A stretch of DNA of 64,000 nucleotides. Origin: Cycas panzhihuaensis. Taxonomy: Eukaryota > Cycadophyta. Below, in pieces: positions 1 to 13,076 of this stretch. The stretch covers positions 201,755,741-201,819,740 of the forward strand of contig CM041465.1 in NCBI GenBank assembly GCA_023213395.1, read 5' to 3'. A program made the translations under genes and the position numbers. Numbering within the stretch: position 1 is the first letter of the stretch; each line of letters begins with the position of its first letter. The notes under the pieces were generated by a model. That model was not told the DNA's origin. It did no database searches and saw only the letters and a list, made by a program, of their open reading frames with translations.

Positions 1-735
1 CATAGAATCACACCTAGTGCTGTGACTTATATTACCCTTATAGATGGCTATTGTATAGCATCTAGGGTTGAAGATTCCCAAAACTCTTAGAGCATGTGAA
101 AATAGAGAGCTACAAACTTAATGTTATCATACATAATTCCATTATCGATGCATTTAGGGAAGGTAGAAGGTTTCAAGAAGCCCTTACAGTGATGGATAAA
201 ATGGCTACTAATGGCTACACACCCAATATCTCCACCTACAGCTCATTGGTCAAAGGATTATGTAAGCAAGAAGATCTAGTCAGTGTGAGTAAAATCCTTA
301 AAATAATGATAAAAAGAGGATGTCTTCCCACAGCCATGACGTCTGATTACTTCTTTAGGTTCTTCTTCAAATATGGGAAAATAAAAGAGGGCATGAATAT
401 ATACACTAAGATGATACAATCTGGATATGTTTGGGATTGACTCACTTACCAATTATTGATAAAGATGTGTGAGAAGGGTCAAGTGATGTTGGCATTACAA
501 GTTAAGAAGGATATGGATACCAAAGATTGTGACTGTGATCTAGAAACCTATACCAAGTTGATTAATTAACTTTGCAGATTAAACAAATTAGAGGAAGCCT
601 ATAAACACTTCTAGGTAATGGTCCATAAGGACATTTCACCATAGTATGTTACCTATGAAATGCTCATAGATAGATTGAGGAAATTAGACCACTATGATAA
701 TGTTCGCTTGCTCTCAGACATGAGGGCAGTAAATC
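1..735 (+). pseudogene. Pentatricopeptide-repeat (PPR) gene remnant, left-truncated by the window
   Basis: PPR proteins are organellar RNA-binding proteins built of about 35-residue helical hairpins. The longest open stretch (96-440, 114 codons) contains VIIHNSIIDAFREGRRFQEAL and STYSSLVKGLCKQED, the usual 'tYnsLI.gfck.g...eA' pattern spaced by one repeat. The first 90 bases read as another repeat (VTYITLIDGYC) in a different frame, so there is a frameshift near 85-95. After the stop at 438-440 the same frame continues as repeats (LTYQLLIKMCEKGQ, LETYTKLIN, YVTYEMLIDRLRKL), interrupted by TAA and two TAG codons. At least six degenerate repeats with four stops show a dead gene. No start or targeting peptide is in view, so subclass and editing target cannot be given. 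No intron is visible, as usual for P-class PPR genes. Confidence 0.85.
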
Positions 736-1162
736 TGTATTCAAAGATATTAAAATACATATAAAAGGGGTAATGCCTAAGAACTTTTAGATTTAATACT
801 TGATAAAGCTCAAAAAATTTCTAAAAGACTGAGAAGTAGGGTGAGTTCTAAGAGGCTTACTAAAATAGGCAGCATAAGCCCATAACAAGAGCTCCTATAG
901 AGCATTGTAGAAATTTCTTGGTAGTTCATAGAATAGATCAAAGCTAAAGCAAACTGTGGATGAGAAAGTTCCATATAATATCCAAAGACAAAAATGGTGG
1001 ACCCATTCATTTGGCATAGAATTATAGTATATTTAGGTAGGCTTAAGAATCTAAATTACTACTTGAGCCAGGTGATCTTCATTTAAATCTCCCCACATGT
1101 AACAAAGTTTTACTTTCTTATGCCTTCTTGAATCAATAATTTTCTTATTGATGATGCTTTTA
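736..1162. other. Intergenic stretch, nothing recognised
   Basis: AT-rich sequence between the PPR remnant and the eIF5A pseudogene. A basic stretch near 810-870 could be the decayed C-terminus of the PPR protein, but the frame is broken and this is only a guess. No RNA gene or repeat boundary seen. Confidence 0.4.
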
Positions 1163-1621
1163 GAATGGTTTATTCTCAATGCAAGGGCCTCTAAAACTTA
1201 CCCTTAATAGGTTAGTACCATCCTTAAGAATGGGTACATCATGATCAAGGATAGAGCCTATAAGGTGATTGAGGTATCCACCTCAAACACTAGAAAACAT
1301 GGCCATGATAAGTGCCATTTTGTTGTTATCAATTCTTTTAATGGTAAACAACTTGAAGATATTGTTACATCCTCTTACAACTATGGTGTTTCCCATGTTA
1401 CTTGCACTAATTATCAGTTGATTGATATTTCTGAGGATGGATTTATGAGTTTGTTGATTGATAGTGGAAATCCCAAGGATGATCTTAAACTCCCCATTGA
1501 TGAACCGCCACTTACCCAAATCAAAGAAGTATTTAGAGAGGGAAAAGACCTGGTTATTACTATGATGTCTATAATAGGTGAGGAGCATATTTGTGCAGTA
1601 AAAGATATTAGTCCAAAGTAA
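1163..1621 (+). pseudogene. Processed pseudogene of translation factor eIF5A
   Basis: eIF5A is the hypusine-containing factor that helps ribosomes through difficult peptide bonds. The open frame 1241-1621 matches nearly the whole plant protein: an intact stretch YKVIEVSTSN, the hypusine loop TRKHGHDKCHF, YQLIDISEDGFMSLL, and the C-terminus CAVKDISPK followed by TAA. Homology extends upstream in the same frame to about 1181 (ASKTYP, then two stops TAA TAG where eIF5A has Gln-Gln, then STILKNGYI), and more weakly to 1163. Plant eIF5A genes contain introns, but this copy is continuous, which points to a retrocopied mRNA. The modified lysine is kept, but the glycine before it is arginine. No poly(A) tail or target duplication was found, so the copy is old. 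Confidence 0.9.
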
Positions 1622-3163
1622 CCTTTTGGGTTGTTGAATTGGTTGGACGCAATGCCATTTACTATTTCTTGGTATTGTTTATATCTTAATGTGCTGCTTT
1701 CAATTTAAAATATGTTTATAGGATTTTTTGTGCACATATGCTTTCATGGCTATTGGAGTGATCACTTTTGGATTCCAAGCTATCATACTTGGCTATATGA
1801 AATTACAAGTCAAGTTGCATACTCCATTGTATGTAGTCACAAGTCAAGTTACAAATGTCATGCTTGAAAATAGTGACATGACACCTTTATTCTATTAAGG
1901 TTCTGAGGTACAACTAGCCTCCTATATCTTTTTTATAAGCTTAATGCTTTTTTATGACATGCTCCTATGATATAGGAAAATTTTGCTACTTTGAGGAAGA
2001 TTTACTTATTAACAATATCAAAATTGATTTCGCACCAGGAATGGAAAATCCTTTAAACATGTTATATTTTTTAAGGACTATGAAAGTGTAATAAAATTCT
2101 AAATATACAAAAATTACATCAATCATTTGTTATCAATATTTTATCAAGATAGAATTGTGTAGGTATACTTCAAGAAGCCAAATCTAGTTACAACAGTTTC
2201 TAAAATGATTATTTTTTTAGTAGTTGTAAATGAAAGGCATTGAAGACTGTAAAATTCTTAGGAGGTTTCATGGTGATGGAAAATATACATATTAGTTAAG
2301 CTTCGCATCATAACTAGACATTTAAGTTCCTAGAGCCTATGATCCATTTGTCAAATATTGACAATTCACAAAAATATGACCTTATTTATTAGCATTAGAT
2401 AAGACTAATATATGAGTTTGAGCATATATCATAAAGACTAAAGACAAGCATGTGAAGATAATCTATAAAATTTGAAATTATTACAGTAAAATAGCCAATG
2501 ATAAAGCTTTAGTTCCCCATGTTTTATAAGAGTTTTGTATTTGATCATGGCAATTATATTGCTACTTGAATGTATACCTCTATAGTAAACACATGAAAAA
2601 GGTAGTTGTTGATTATTATAGTATGTGTGCTTTGTAAGAACTAATAATGATGGTTGTTATGGCTAAAGAGGCAGTGAGGGTGATGATGATGATAATGTTT
2701 GTGACCAATTTTCTTCTTTTTTTTTTGGTCAATATTAGTGTTGAGAATCTTGTATGATAAAAAGGCGAGATTGATATAGGTTGCTAGACATTATTAGCCA
2801 AGTAGTAAAACTTATTCTCAAATGTTTAGGTTTATAGTATATATCTGGCTAGGTAGTTTGACTTGCTCCTGAGATACACATTAGTGAATTAAATTATTGA
2901 AGGTGTTGGAATATAACCTAGACAAAGATTTATTCAGTGTTGATGAATCATATATACAAAGATATTACCTAGATAACTGGCGGACATAGGGACTAGTTAC
3001 CCATATGATCAGGTGGATGGTGATGTCTTTATATGGGCATCAATAACATTTGAAGCATACGTATAAGCACAGTAAGTGATGTAATTAATGGTGAAGCATC
3101 AGGAGAACAGAGGTTGTGTTTGATATAATTTTTTTATTATAAGAAATTAAACATATAAAGAGG
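1622..3163. other. No gene recognised
   Basis: About 1.5 kb of AT-rich sequence with stops in all frames. The first part follows the eIF5A stop and may include copied 3' UTR. Nothing resembling a retrotransposon domain, tRNA or exon was found. Confidence 0.4.
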
Positions 3164-3831
3164 TGTTAAAATATATTATTTAATGTAAGGGTCCTTTATT
3201 TGATGTGAGAGTCATTATGAATTGTAATTAAAGAGTATTTAGTGGGTAGTTAGGTGGTTAGGTTATTAGGTGGTTATATAACAACCATTAAGAACCTTAA
3301 ACCGTGAATTATATATGTACACATTTAATTATTCAAAAAATATATTGTTTATTTATTTTTATATTGAGTGTGTGGATTTTTCTTATAATATAACTACTTA
3401 TTATTAGTAGAACTTTATTGTTATCACATGTGACCAAGGAACCTGGTGGTTAGTATTATCCATTAACTTTTGTAAGCTGATCACTTAGGTATATTAATAG
3501 AATTGGAGGTTGTTTATCCTGCCAATTGTATTATATATAAGAGGCCATTCTTATTTATTTAAGGTCTAGTAATTATAGAGGGATGGTTATTATATATTAT
3601 TATTTCTTATAAGATTGGGATGGTTATTATATATTGTTACTTCTTATAAGATTATACTTTAGTATATCTTTGGTTCCTTTTTGGTGTCCTTGTAAGTATC
3701 CATCATTTGCAATTATATTCTAATTAATAATAAAGAGAGTCCATTACTGCCCATCTTGGCCCTTTGATCTATTTGAACTTCTTAGTTTATAGAGAATATC
3801 AAGGTGGTAACATCCCAAGTGGTGTTAGAGC
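3164..3831 (+). mobile_element. Probable copia LTR with primer-binding site
   Basis: The segment starts TGTTAAAATATA (3164) and ends GGTGGTAACA (3812), so TGTTA/TAACA inverted ends are present. Eight bases later, 3820-3831 reads TGGTGTTAGAGC, one or two changes from the initiator-Met primer site TGGTATCAGAGC used by many plant LTR elements. An AATAATAAA polyadenylation-like string lies near 3726. This fits a 649-bp 5' LTR of a plus-strand element. The partner LTR was not found and the gap to the primer site is longer than usual, so the exact right end is uncertain. Confidence 0.45.
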
Positions 3832-4671
3832 TTGGCTCTCTAATCCATCTAAAGCAACAAGGCGTGATCATAAATGCATGAAATAGTAGAAGGAGAGAAA
3901 TTTTGGGGATTTTCTTTTTTTCCCATGGTGAAAAATCGAAAACCCTCTTTTTATCATTTTGCTTATTTACTATTATTTTCTACTTGAGTACTTTCTCTGT
4001 ATCATTCTCTCATTAATCATAAAAACTAAGGAAAGACAACAAGCCTTCTTGTAGCCTTTTGTTTTTCCATGGAATCTAAGTAGAGACCATATTTCAAGGG
4101 TCTTTGACATCCATAGGAAGTTAACATTCTTAAGCAAGTATACTTGGATATGCCCTAATACATAAAGTAAAGTAGGTTACCTTACATAAGCCTTATGCAA
4201 TACCTATATACAGATGTAAGCCTCCATGTATCTTTAGGTATATAGAATCCTTTTAGGCTCTCATCTCTATATTAGAATAGGAAACTTATCGACTACCTAT
4301 AAATCTATAATGAATGGGTTAGTAGTCAGTGTTATGAAGGTACCCTTCCTAAATACATCAGCATAACTATCATAGTTGTGGCTATAATAATCCTCTATAG
4401 ATAGTGCCCTAAGATATTGGGTCAAGTATTAGTAATTATCGAGAAGTTTATTGAAGGGCCTATAGACAAGGCTTGCCCTATGTTAGAAGTCTTGTTACTA
4501 TTCAGCATTAACATAAACTATTGAAAGGAAATAATAATACACATCTATAAAAATAGAGTTATTTATAGTTAAATATCACATAATATAGTATCAACAATAA
4601 CTATGATGAACTTATTCAAACCCTATATCCCTATCTAAAACTTTAGCTATAACGTTTAAAAGTTTCATCAT

Positions 4672-4717
<46 letters not shown>

Positions 4718-6008
4718 AAAAAAAAAAAAAAAAGAAGAAATTGCCCATAGGTTTATACTTCTACAAGGTCATTTTCACACTTTGCATGGTCACTTGTATA
4801 TATATATATTTTTTTTGGCTTAAAACCTATACTAATTTTTACACTTAAAATCAAAATTTAGCCCTTCAAATGATGAGAAAAGGTTCAAGAATGCTTAATC
4901 AACTAGCCCAACTTTAGTAGCCTATAACTCCTATAAAACAAACTCAAATCAAGCTAAAATTGGCATTAAACTATATCCCTATAAATTATCTTTCCAACGG
5001 TTCAAACGGTGCTTGATTTTGACTCAGTTAAAAATTTATAAAAGAAATTGTAATAGGTACCCTTATGAGCTAAAAAATAGTAAGGATTGGGATTAAGCCC
5101 CCTTGAAGCTTGGCCCTCAGTTACCAAACTAGAGCACATGACCACTCATTAAGATGCTAGGGGGATGTGGACTTCAAAATACTATGAAATATAGCCTAAG
5201 TTTTTTTACAAAGTCAAAAAATATAAAAGATAATTAAACATTTTTTAGATTTCCCCATTTTAGGCTAAAAGAATGGTCATATGGATGCTCAATATGATTA
5301 GATTGAAGGGCTAAAAGGTGAATTTAAGTCATAAACTTAAATCAAACTTAATGTAATATGAACATTATGATTTATAATGTTAAAAAATTAACATTTTCAA
5401 AGATAAATCAGTTGTGAGACTTTCCACGGTGTGTGTATAAGTATACACAAAGATTGGACATGATTCTTTAATGAATCTAACTTTAAATCACTCTAAATCA
5501 CTCCAAGATCAATTACAGATAGTGTGGCATCCTTTCTCAAATGCAAACAGAGCTACAATAGAGAGAGATGAACTCAAATAGGGTTACACAAGCTCATAGA
5601 GGTTATACAGGTGCTTAGGGATGTAAATGGCTAAAAAAACTTAGAAATCTCCATGTAACTACCTATAATAGGGTCTGAGAAGCCTTAGAGGACTATTAAA
5701 ATTAACATATCTCCATTTAGAAGCAAGATGTGTCTAGCACAAATGAGTTAGGGATGAAATAGAGGCCAAAATAGAGTCATTTTAACCAAAGCTAGAGCTA
5801 TAAGCTTCATGGTCTGCAACAAGCCTGAAACACTACAAATGTACATTAATACTAACTAAAAATCACTAGTAAGGGCTTTAGATTGACTGATGGGCACCCA
5901 ATATTATGAGAAAACTTGGAAAAACATGGGAACAAGGTGTCATTATAAGCAAATAGAACTCTATTGCTCATATGTACCTTAAGAAAACACTAAATAGAGC
6001 ATGTCATT
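3832..6008. other. Decayed retroelement leader-like sequence, no coding region
   Basis: Lies between a plus-strand primer site at 3820 and a minus-strand primer site at 6009, so it probably contains untranslated leaders of both elements. The 'tttccaacggttc' phrase near 4990 resembles leader sequence seen in plant copia elements. No gag homology could be read in any frame. Confidence 0.35.
4675..4733. repeat. (TA)n microsatellite followed by an A-run
   Basis: About twenty uninterrupted TA units (4675-4714) run into AAAG and a 15-base A tract ending near 4733. Confidence 0.97.
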
Positions 6009-6408
6009 GCTCTAATACCATGTAAAAATTGCTTTAGGATCTAAATACTACATACATCCATCAAAAATACATTGTAAACTATTGAAATAATGAAATAATC
6101 AATCATAAAAGAGTATAAGTAAGATAGGTAAATATTCATGGGTGTATTTATCACACTGTGAGGCTCCAATCTGGCAAATCTTTCGTATTACAAATGATCT
6201 AATATACAAACTATAGGGAAAATGCTTAATATATAGGCAATCTACCCATATTTATAAAGATTTAATTGGTTGACATGTCAACACAAGCAACAGACCTAAT
6301 CACCCTTTACAATATGATTAAATTACAAAGGGGTCATACCTAATATACATATATACATGAATATTGCATGGTAATGAAGGTGACATTATAAGTTTTAATA
6401 AGATTATG
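6009..6408 (-). mobile_element. LTR of a minus-strand element with primer site on its left and possible polypurine tract on its right
   Basis: 6009-6020 reads GCTCTAATACCA, the reverse complement of a one-change initiator-Met primer site, directly followed by TG at 6021, the expected LTR edge for a minus-strand element. On the right, 6408-6417 (cccctctcaa) reads TTGAGAGGGG on the minus strand, like a polypurine tract next to a 3' LTR. If both are right, this LTR has internal sequence on both sides. The right edge is not confirmed by a second LTR copy. Confidence 0.4.
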
Positions 6409-9400
6409 ATCCCCTCTCAAGTTTATCGCTTGAGGGCATTACGCTCTATAATGCGTTTAAACTATGATATACTCTATAGCAAGCCTAAACTATAGCCTCC
6501 CTCTTAAGTCCATCACTTAGGGGTTACTAAACTCTTCCACGAGATTAACCTAGAAGTGTCATGTGAACATTAGCTAAATGGATGTGCCTAGTATTAATAC
6601 ATACTCATAATACTTCTTGGGTATGTATATTAATTCCATTTGACTTCTTATAATGGTGGCTAGTAGGATTTAACTACTATTTATACAAATCTAACATTAT
6701 TTGTTTTGTTTAGTGATCTTAATTACTAAGTAAATTAGGTAATCCCATACTTACCAGGATGGTCTTTATAGTCTTTCTTGATAATTTTCTTTAGATTTAA
6801 GAGAGTCACCTTTATCATTTATTACTCTTTGCTTCATATTAAAGATACCCTCCCCACTAAGTGTATTTAAGCTAAATTCGAGTATAAGTATCAATTGTCA
6901 CATGCATACTCTGCAATAAGTATAAACTATAACCCTCCTTAAGTGCTCTTAGAGGAGCTTAAGAGAGAATGTTACCAAGACTATTAGTATTCATAATCAT
7001 AGTATCCATTCTAAGTTAAGATTATAATATTACTAGTTGTTTTAGCCATTAAACCCTAACATAAAAGCTAGCTCCATGAACCTATAGTTTGAGTGACCTT
7101 AACTTCTTACACATATCCCTACAATCAAATGACCTTGCACTTGCTCCTAAATAGATCTATGGTTTCCTCACTACTCTAAACCTCATATGAATAGACCTCC
7201 AATTTACTCAACATTTACCCATTTCCCCTTCCCTTATGTATCATGACATTTTTACACTCATAGGATAGTGATCACGATATTGTTAGTTATAAATTTCCTT
7301 ATATCCTTAAGTTAGTTAGAGAAAGGACACTTTATTCATCCTAGTAAATAGTAAAATCTACTAAAAATATATATTCACAAAGTAGCATCCATTTGAGTCC
7401 TACCCTCATCACCATTACCTAACATTTTGGCATCTTAATTAGGTTGCATGATGATCTCATCCCTACCTATTGTTTCAATAGTTCATATAGAGGTTGCATG
7501 TATTATTTAGTGACTTTAGATCCTACCTATGGCCCACAAGACACCTATGTTGATTGACTCATACTTGACAAAAAGGTATAAGGAGTTTGTAAGAAATTTA
7601 ATCACCAAGCACCTACGTCATTATAATGCCATAGGTAGGCCACGTAATTGCCTCATTCCAACCTACTACTCATTAGTTTGTATCCAAATAAAATATGCCT
7701 ACTAGGAATCTTGGGTTTAAGGTTGATCCAGTCTGTTGTGACCCTTATTTGAACCAAATCCTACTTAGGCTTATATTTATTGTGACCTATAACTACTTGT
7801 GAATGTACTTCTCTAGTATAAGACTCTCTTATATATTTTGATGAGGTGTGTTGTATTCTTTTATGGTATTTGTTATTCATATTGATGGAGGAAACTAAGG
7901 AAAACCTAGGCCCTTTATAATGGCTTGGATCATATGAAATCCCATGTGTTATGTTATTATAAGTGAACGATTATTTTTCCCTATCATCATAAATAATTTA
8001 GCTAAGTACACCACCATCATAAGGGCCCTTCAAGATGTAATCCATGCCTAAATATTAGATATTATCCTCTATACTAATTCTATTTGTGTGACCCAATAAT
8101 TGACCAACACCTATTTAACCCTCAATCTTAGCCTTAAAGTATTTGCTAACTCAACTAGATCCCTTTTTAATGTCCAAACATTTGACCAACACTTATTTAA
8201 CCTTCAACCTCCACCTTAGAGTGGTTGGTAATACCACTTTCTCATGTCTAACTATGCCATGTTCTCAGAGCTCAAAACATAGAGGTAAATAACTTGGTCC
8301 ATTAGATTTTTGAATAGTATTTGTAATTAAGATATGTTAATGACTATCAACATCCCATGCTAATTATTTATAAATCTTCCATTATTAAGGCAGCAAATGT
8401 TTCCTAGCTTTTGGGCCCTCCCCTGAGGCGACCAAATACCATTTCTTAAGCATTGCTTTGCATGAATGGTATATATGCATTTATGATTATTTTATTTTGG
8501 ATCATTTTTGAAATCCCTATGATGTGAGTGACTACACAATGATTGAGGAATACCACTTCTAGTTGATGTATTACTCATTTTATCTTTTTTCTATTTTTTC
8601 TAACTCAATTTGCATTGTTTTCTATCCTTTTTTATTCATCATAGTTTTACACCATGAAGAATGGTTAGGTAAAATAGTTAATTATAATATTAACCATAAT
8701 GTTAAATGCTTCCTTCATAAATTCATCACAAGGTCCATTGTGGTAAATGTTGCTCAGTTATAGTGCCACTTCAATTAGGTGGGGTACCCATACTTACTCA
8801 TCATATTTTCGATCCCATTCATCATGGTGTTGGTTGTGTGTTACAAAAAAAATGCCTTTTTACCAAATTTAGAGCTATCTTTTTTAGTTGGAGTATTATA
8901 TATATTTCTCCTATACACCTTGATTGTGTGCATGCAATCTAGTAGTGGTTTTATGATTCTATTAGTGAACATTTGCTTATTTAATCATATACTTCCTAGC
9001 TACATAGGTTTGTCTCTTTTGGCATTGGTGGGATTTTAAAGAATTAAGCTTATGGCTAATTATTTTTATGATTTTATTGCTTGGAGAGTGACCCTCTTAT
9101 GTTAAACTTAACAAAGCTTTCCTTAGTAGATGACTACAAGAGTTATTAAAGTGTTTATTGCTTGGTAAGTTATATTTTTTATTAGATTATCTTTAATTGC
9201 CTTCCTATTCCTCTATTGATTACCTTTACTATGTAAATTAGTCTTCGTTTTCTACTATTTAGCTGTAAATTATTGGTTATTTTAGTCTTTTAATAATTTT
9301 CTTCAATTATTGTGGTTCTTATTTGGTGGATTTTGAGTGAGTTTTGAGGTTGGCATGCTTATTTCATGCTTGGTCTTTAGTACTTTTAAATCCTTTAAAG

Positions 9401-11029
9401 TCTTATGTTATCTATTTTTTTAGAGTTTAAGGCTCTCATCTACTTTAACACTTACTTGCTTGGGCTTATGTATTAGAAGTATCTCTTTCACACTCTCTTA
9501 AGATGTTTTGGGAGCATTACTCTCCTCTCTTCCCCATTGGGTGATAGTATAGTGGATTCTTGGTTTCCTTTTGATTTAACTCAAGCATGTATCTCAAAAG
9601 AAGTCATATAACACTCATATCATGAATCTAAGACATCCTTCACACCTATAAGTTAGATTTAGGTTTCTTATTATTTGAGCTAATTTGTTGGCTTTTAAAT
9701 GCATTCTTATCTTGCATCAATGTTAGTTAATTTACTCATATTCATGATAGTTATCTTTTCACTTTTTATGTATGAGAACTTTCTAGTTAAATCTCTTTCC
9801 TCACTCTCATTTGACTTGGTTTTATTTCTTTAATGGTTTGCAATGGAAACTCTCTAATCCTCCCTTACTTAATAGGTTCTTAGAGAGTTGTTGTCTCTTG
9901 TTAACAAAGAACAAAAACGATGTACTACGCTTAAAGGAGAAATAAACCAAATCAACTACCTTTCTTTCTCTATTCTCAACTTGAAAGATAGTTTCTTTTA
10001 TTTCTTATTAAATCAAAAGAATAAAAGACCCACGATAAGATCATTTAGGAGCTAAGTAATCTTATGGTTAAAAGGAACCATTTTACTTTTTCCATTTGCT
10101 TAATTGTTTGTGCTTCACATGACTTGGTTGCTTCCTTTTCTTTTACATGCATTACTTGGCTTATTTGCTTCTAATGTAGGATCTTCACTATTCACATATA
10201 ATTAAGAGTGTATAGAGTTATATGTGAGGTTTTTTGTATATTTCTTTAGTTTCTACTTAAGGGAATGCCTAGCTAGAGAAGGGGCTTGCACATTGGGCTT
10301 CATCAACTAGTCAAAGTTAGTCTTCCACCTGAGGTGATGGCATCTTCACCATTTCTAAGTAGGTGATAGGAAAAATGACTATCCCTTGATTGTATGTAAT
10401 TGAGATAGCTAAGGGGCTACCTTTGATCCCCTATTGAGATCGAGTTTCTTATCTCTCTCATTCTTTCTTAGAGTCAAGATATTCATAGCTAGGTCTAAGA
10501 AGCACTAAACTTTCCATACTTATAAGTGGGTTGTTTAGTTACATAAGTCCCAAAGTTGGCCACTAGATAGGTTATTAATCTAAGGTCTAATTCCTAATAG
10601 CCCTTCTCCCCATCAATCCCCCTCTTTCTATAACTATCCTCGAGGAGGGCAACCCCTAACTAATTTTAAGGACCTTTACTTATATGTTGCTTATCTCTTC
10701 TCAGAGTATTAGTTATCTACATTACTTGATTGATTATTTCTTTAATCACATTACATTGTTTGTTTGTTTTAGAGTGGTAGGGTGTCTATTCCTATATCCT
10801 CTCCTGATTCCCATAGATTATTGCCATATTTATCTAGCCTGTGAGCCCAATTCAATAATGAGAATAAGACTATTATCCATAGAGATATATGGCAACATAA
10901 TCACTTTAGGCACTTGCATACATGGTCCATTTGTGTGTCCAATTGGTTCTGATTTTACTTTATAACCTACACCCTTCCTTTTTCACCCATTATGCTTCAA
11001 GAGGGCTCATGATTATAATTTTTAGATCC
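6409..11029. other. 4.6 kb of decayed sequence without recognisable genes
   Basis: AT-rich and stop-dense. Small open frames at 8563-8763, 8779-9039 and 10684-10965 were read; they are hydrophobic and low in complexity, with no family signature, and are probably chance. Flanking sequence on both sides is retroelement-derived, so this is most likely older transposon debris. Confidence 0.4.
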
Positions 11030-12780
11030 CATAATTATAGGCCTAAATACTCAATTTTAGTTTTTTTAAAGTAATAGTTAGTTTCCTTTATAATGAAATA
11101 ACTATCTTCTAAGTTGTTCAAGATTAGGTCTACATATACTAGATGTTCTTTCTAATCTTTATTATAGATTAAGATGTTGTCAAAAAGGACCATATAAACT
11201 TCCTTTAATATAGAGATAATAATCTATTCAATATGGCCAAGAATATAGTTGGGCTATTAATAAGGCTAAAAGGCATTACTCTAAATTCATAATACCCTTC
11301 ATAAGCTTCGAAGGCCATCTTTACCACATCTTCATTTCTAATCATGATCTAATAGTGCCCAAATCATAAATCTAATTTGAAAGAACATTTTACCTCTACT
11401 AGTACATTTAATAGATCATCAATTATGGTCATTGGGAATAAATTATTAATGATGTCTTTGTTTAATATTTAATAGCCTATATAAAGTCTAAAATATCTAT
11501 TATTTTTATTTACTAGAATTACCAACACTTCAAATAGACTCATACTTGTTTTAAAGGCCTTATATTCCATAAGTTTGTTAACCAATTACTTGATCATAAT
11601 TTTTTACTAAAAAGAATAATGACAGGGCCTAATATTAATGGATCTTATACTAGGCTATAGCCCAATAGCATGCTCCATTCCCTTATATACACAAAGTTCC
11701 ATTAGGTAACTTTTGAAACACCTTTTACCTCTTTAAATACCTTGATAACCTTAGAGTTTAAGGTTGTTTAATACCTATTAGAGTTGATAAAGATATCATT
11801 AGGCTCTTTACTTCCTTCTTGCCTAAATAATTTACTTTAATCACTTCTATCTCTTCTTCCTCCTCTTCAAGATGAATAGAAAATATACACTTTCTAAGGC
11901 ACCTATAGCTCCTTTGATACTTGTACTAAAAACAAACTCTCCTTTCCCAGTACTCCTTTATTTCCTTCTTTAACAATTTATGGAATTTCTTAAACTATTT
12001 TTAAGCTAAGATTTCTACTTGGTATTCTAGAAACCCTTCTTAATTAAGGGGAACATACCTAAAAGATTGCACTAATGCAGTTTTTCATGCTCTTGTAAAA
12101 TTATCCATCTTTATAGCCTTATCTAGTTTGGAGGTCTTCTTCATCTTAATCTCAATTTAAATGGTACACTCTAGCTACCCTATTTATATTTCTATCTTTT
12201 AGGCTTCTAGCATATTTTTCATAAAGGGAGCTAATTCTTAAAAGTTAACACTATACTCCATTATAGTCCCATCTTATTACAAGTTGGTAAATTAGGTGAA
12301 CTAATCATAGTTTTAAGTCTCATTAAATTTTCTAAAAACATCTTCATAAAACTCATTTAATATAAGGGAATTACCCACTTTTTCCTTTGATTAGACCCAA
12401 TAATATTACTAATCATAGTTTAATGATTTTAAGTGCATACCAATGAAATATACCTTTTACATTCGGCTCCTTCTAGGTTATAGTTTGAAAAGATCATCTA
12501 ACTTCTGGATCTATGTGTAAATCTTAACTCTTCCTCCTCTAATGAACTTGGGAACCTATGTTTATTATGTACTCTTTTAATAAATAGCCCATTTAACATT
12601 TCCCTAACTAATATCTCTCTTGATGATGACCCCTCACTATCACCATTTGACTCATTGCTTCTATTTTAATGCCTTATTATTTATTTAACTAGTGATTCTA
12701 TTGTTAACTTTATTTCTATAAAATCATTAATTAGCTTAATGGCTTTATCATTTGTAAAATTTTCAAACATTCAATGGAGA
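11030..12780 (-). pseudogene. Ty3/gypsy pol fragment (reverse transcriptase and upstream part)
   Basis: Read on the minus strand, this gives the ordered blocks of a Ty3/gypsy reverse transcriptase: an ELVNKLME block near 11600, a LYIGY.ILNK block near 11500, FPMTIIDDLLNVL near 11440, EFRVMPFSLINSPTIF near 11270, a degenerate YxDD region near 11170, and KIEYLGL near 11035. These correspond to the family's LLxKGFI, DYRxLN, PLPRIDDLL, MPFGLTNAP, DDILIYS and EYLGH blocks. Upstream sequence to about 12780 is more decayed protease/gag-like material. Stops (mostly TAG/TAA) and frameshifts are frequent. RNase H and integrase are missing on the left, so the fragment is truncated. Confidence 0.8.
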
Positions 12781-13076
12781 TCCTAAATTAGAAGGATTAA
12801 GTAATCATATATAAAAATTAATTTCAAAACATAATACAAATTTCATTTTAAAATTATCTCTTATTGAATTTTTACAATACATAATATATACATAAATGTA
12901 ACTCCTAAAATAAAATCTAGATACTAAAGATGGACACATGTGAGGTGAGAGTTGTAACCCATAATAACTCACCAACTTATATAAATATTGAAAAACTAAT
13001 ACTGATAAAATACAAAAATTTAATTGGAGGTTTATAACCTAATGTTATAAACCTGAAATAAACATTAAATATTAAC
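12781..13076 (-). mobile_element. Right part of the 3' LTR of copia element D
   Basis: The right edge is set by ATTAACA ending at 13076, followed by 13077-13089 (ctttctcttaatg), which on the minus strand is a purine-rich tract ending in AAGAGAAAG just before TG. The RNase H terminus of D begins a little further right, the correct order for a minus-strand copia. The left end of the LTR is not defined; 12781 is where the neighbouring gypsy remnant fades. Confidence 0.5.

Noticed and set aside
1283-1588. 101-codon minus-strand frame
   Set aside because: Shadow of the eIF5A frame on the other strand.
8563-9039. Two adjacent hydrophobic open frames resembling membrane segments
   Set aside because: AT-rich composition gives Phe/Ile/Leu by chance; no start context, family match or neighbouring gene.
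10684-10965. 93-codon open frame
   Set aside because: No motif or homologue recognised; lies beside decayed gypsy sequence, so chance is the simpler explanation.
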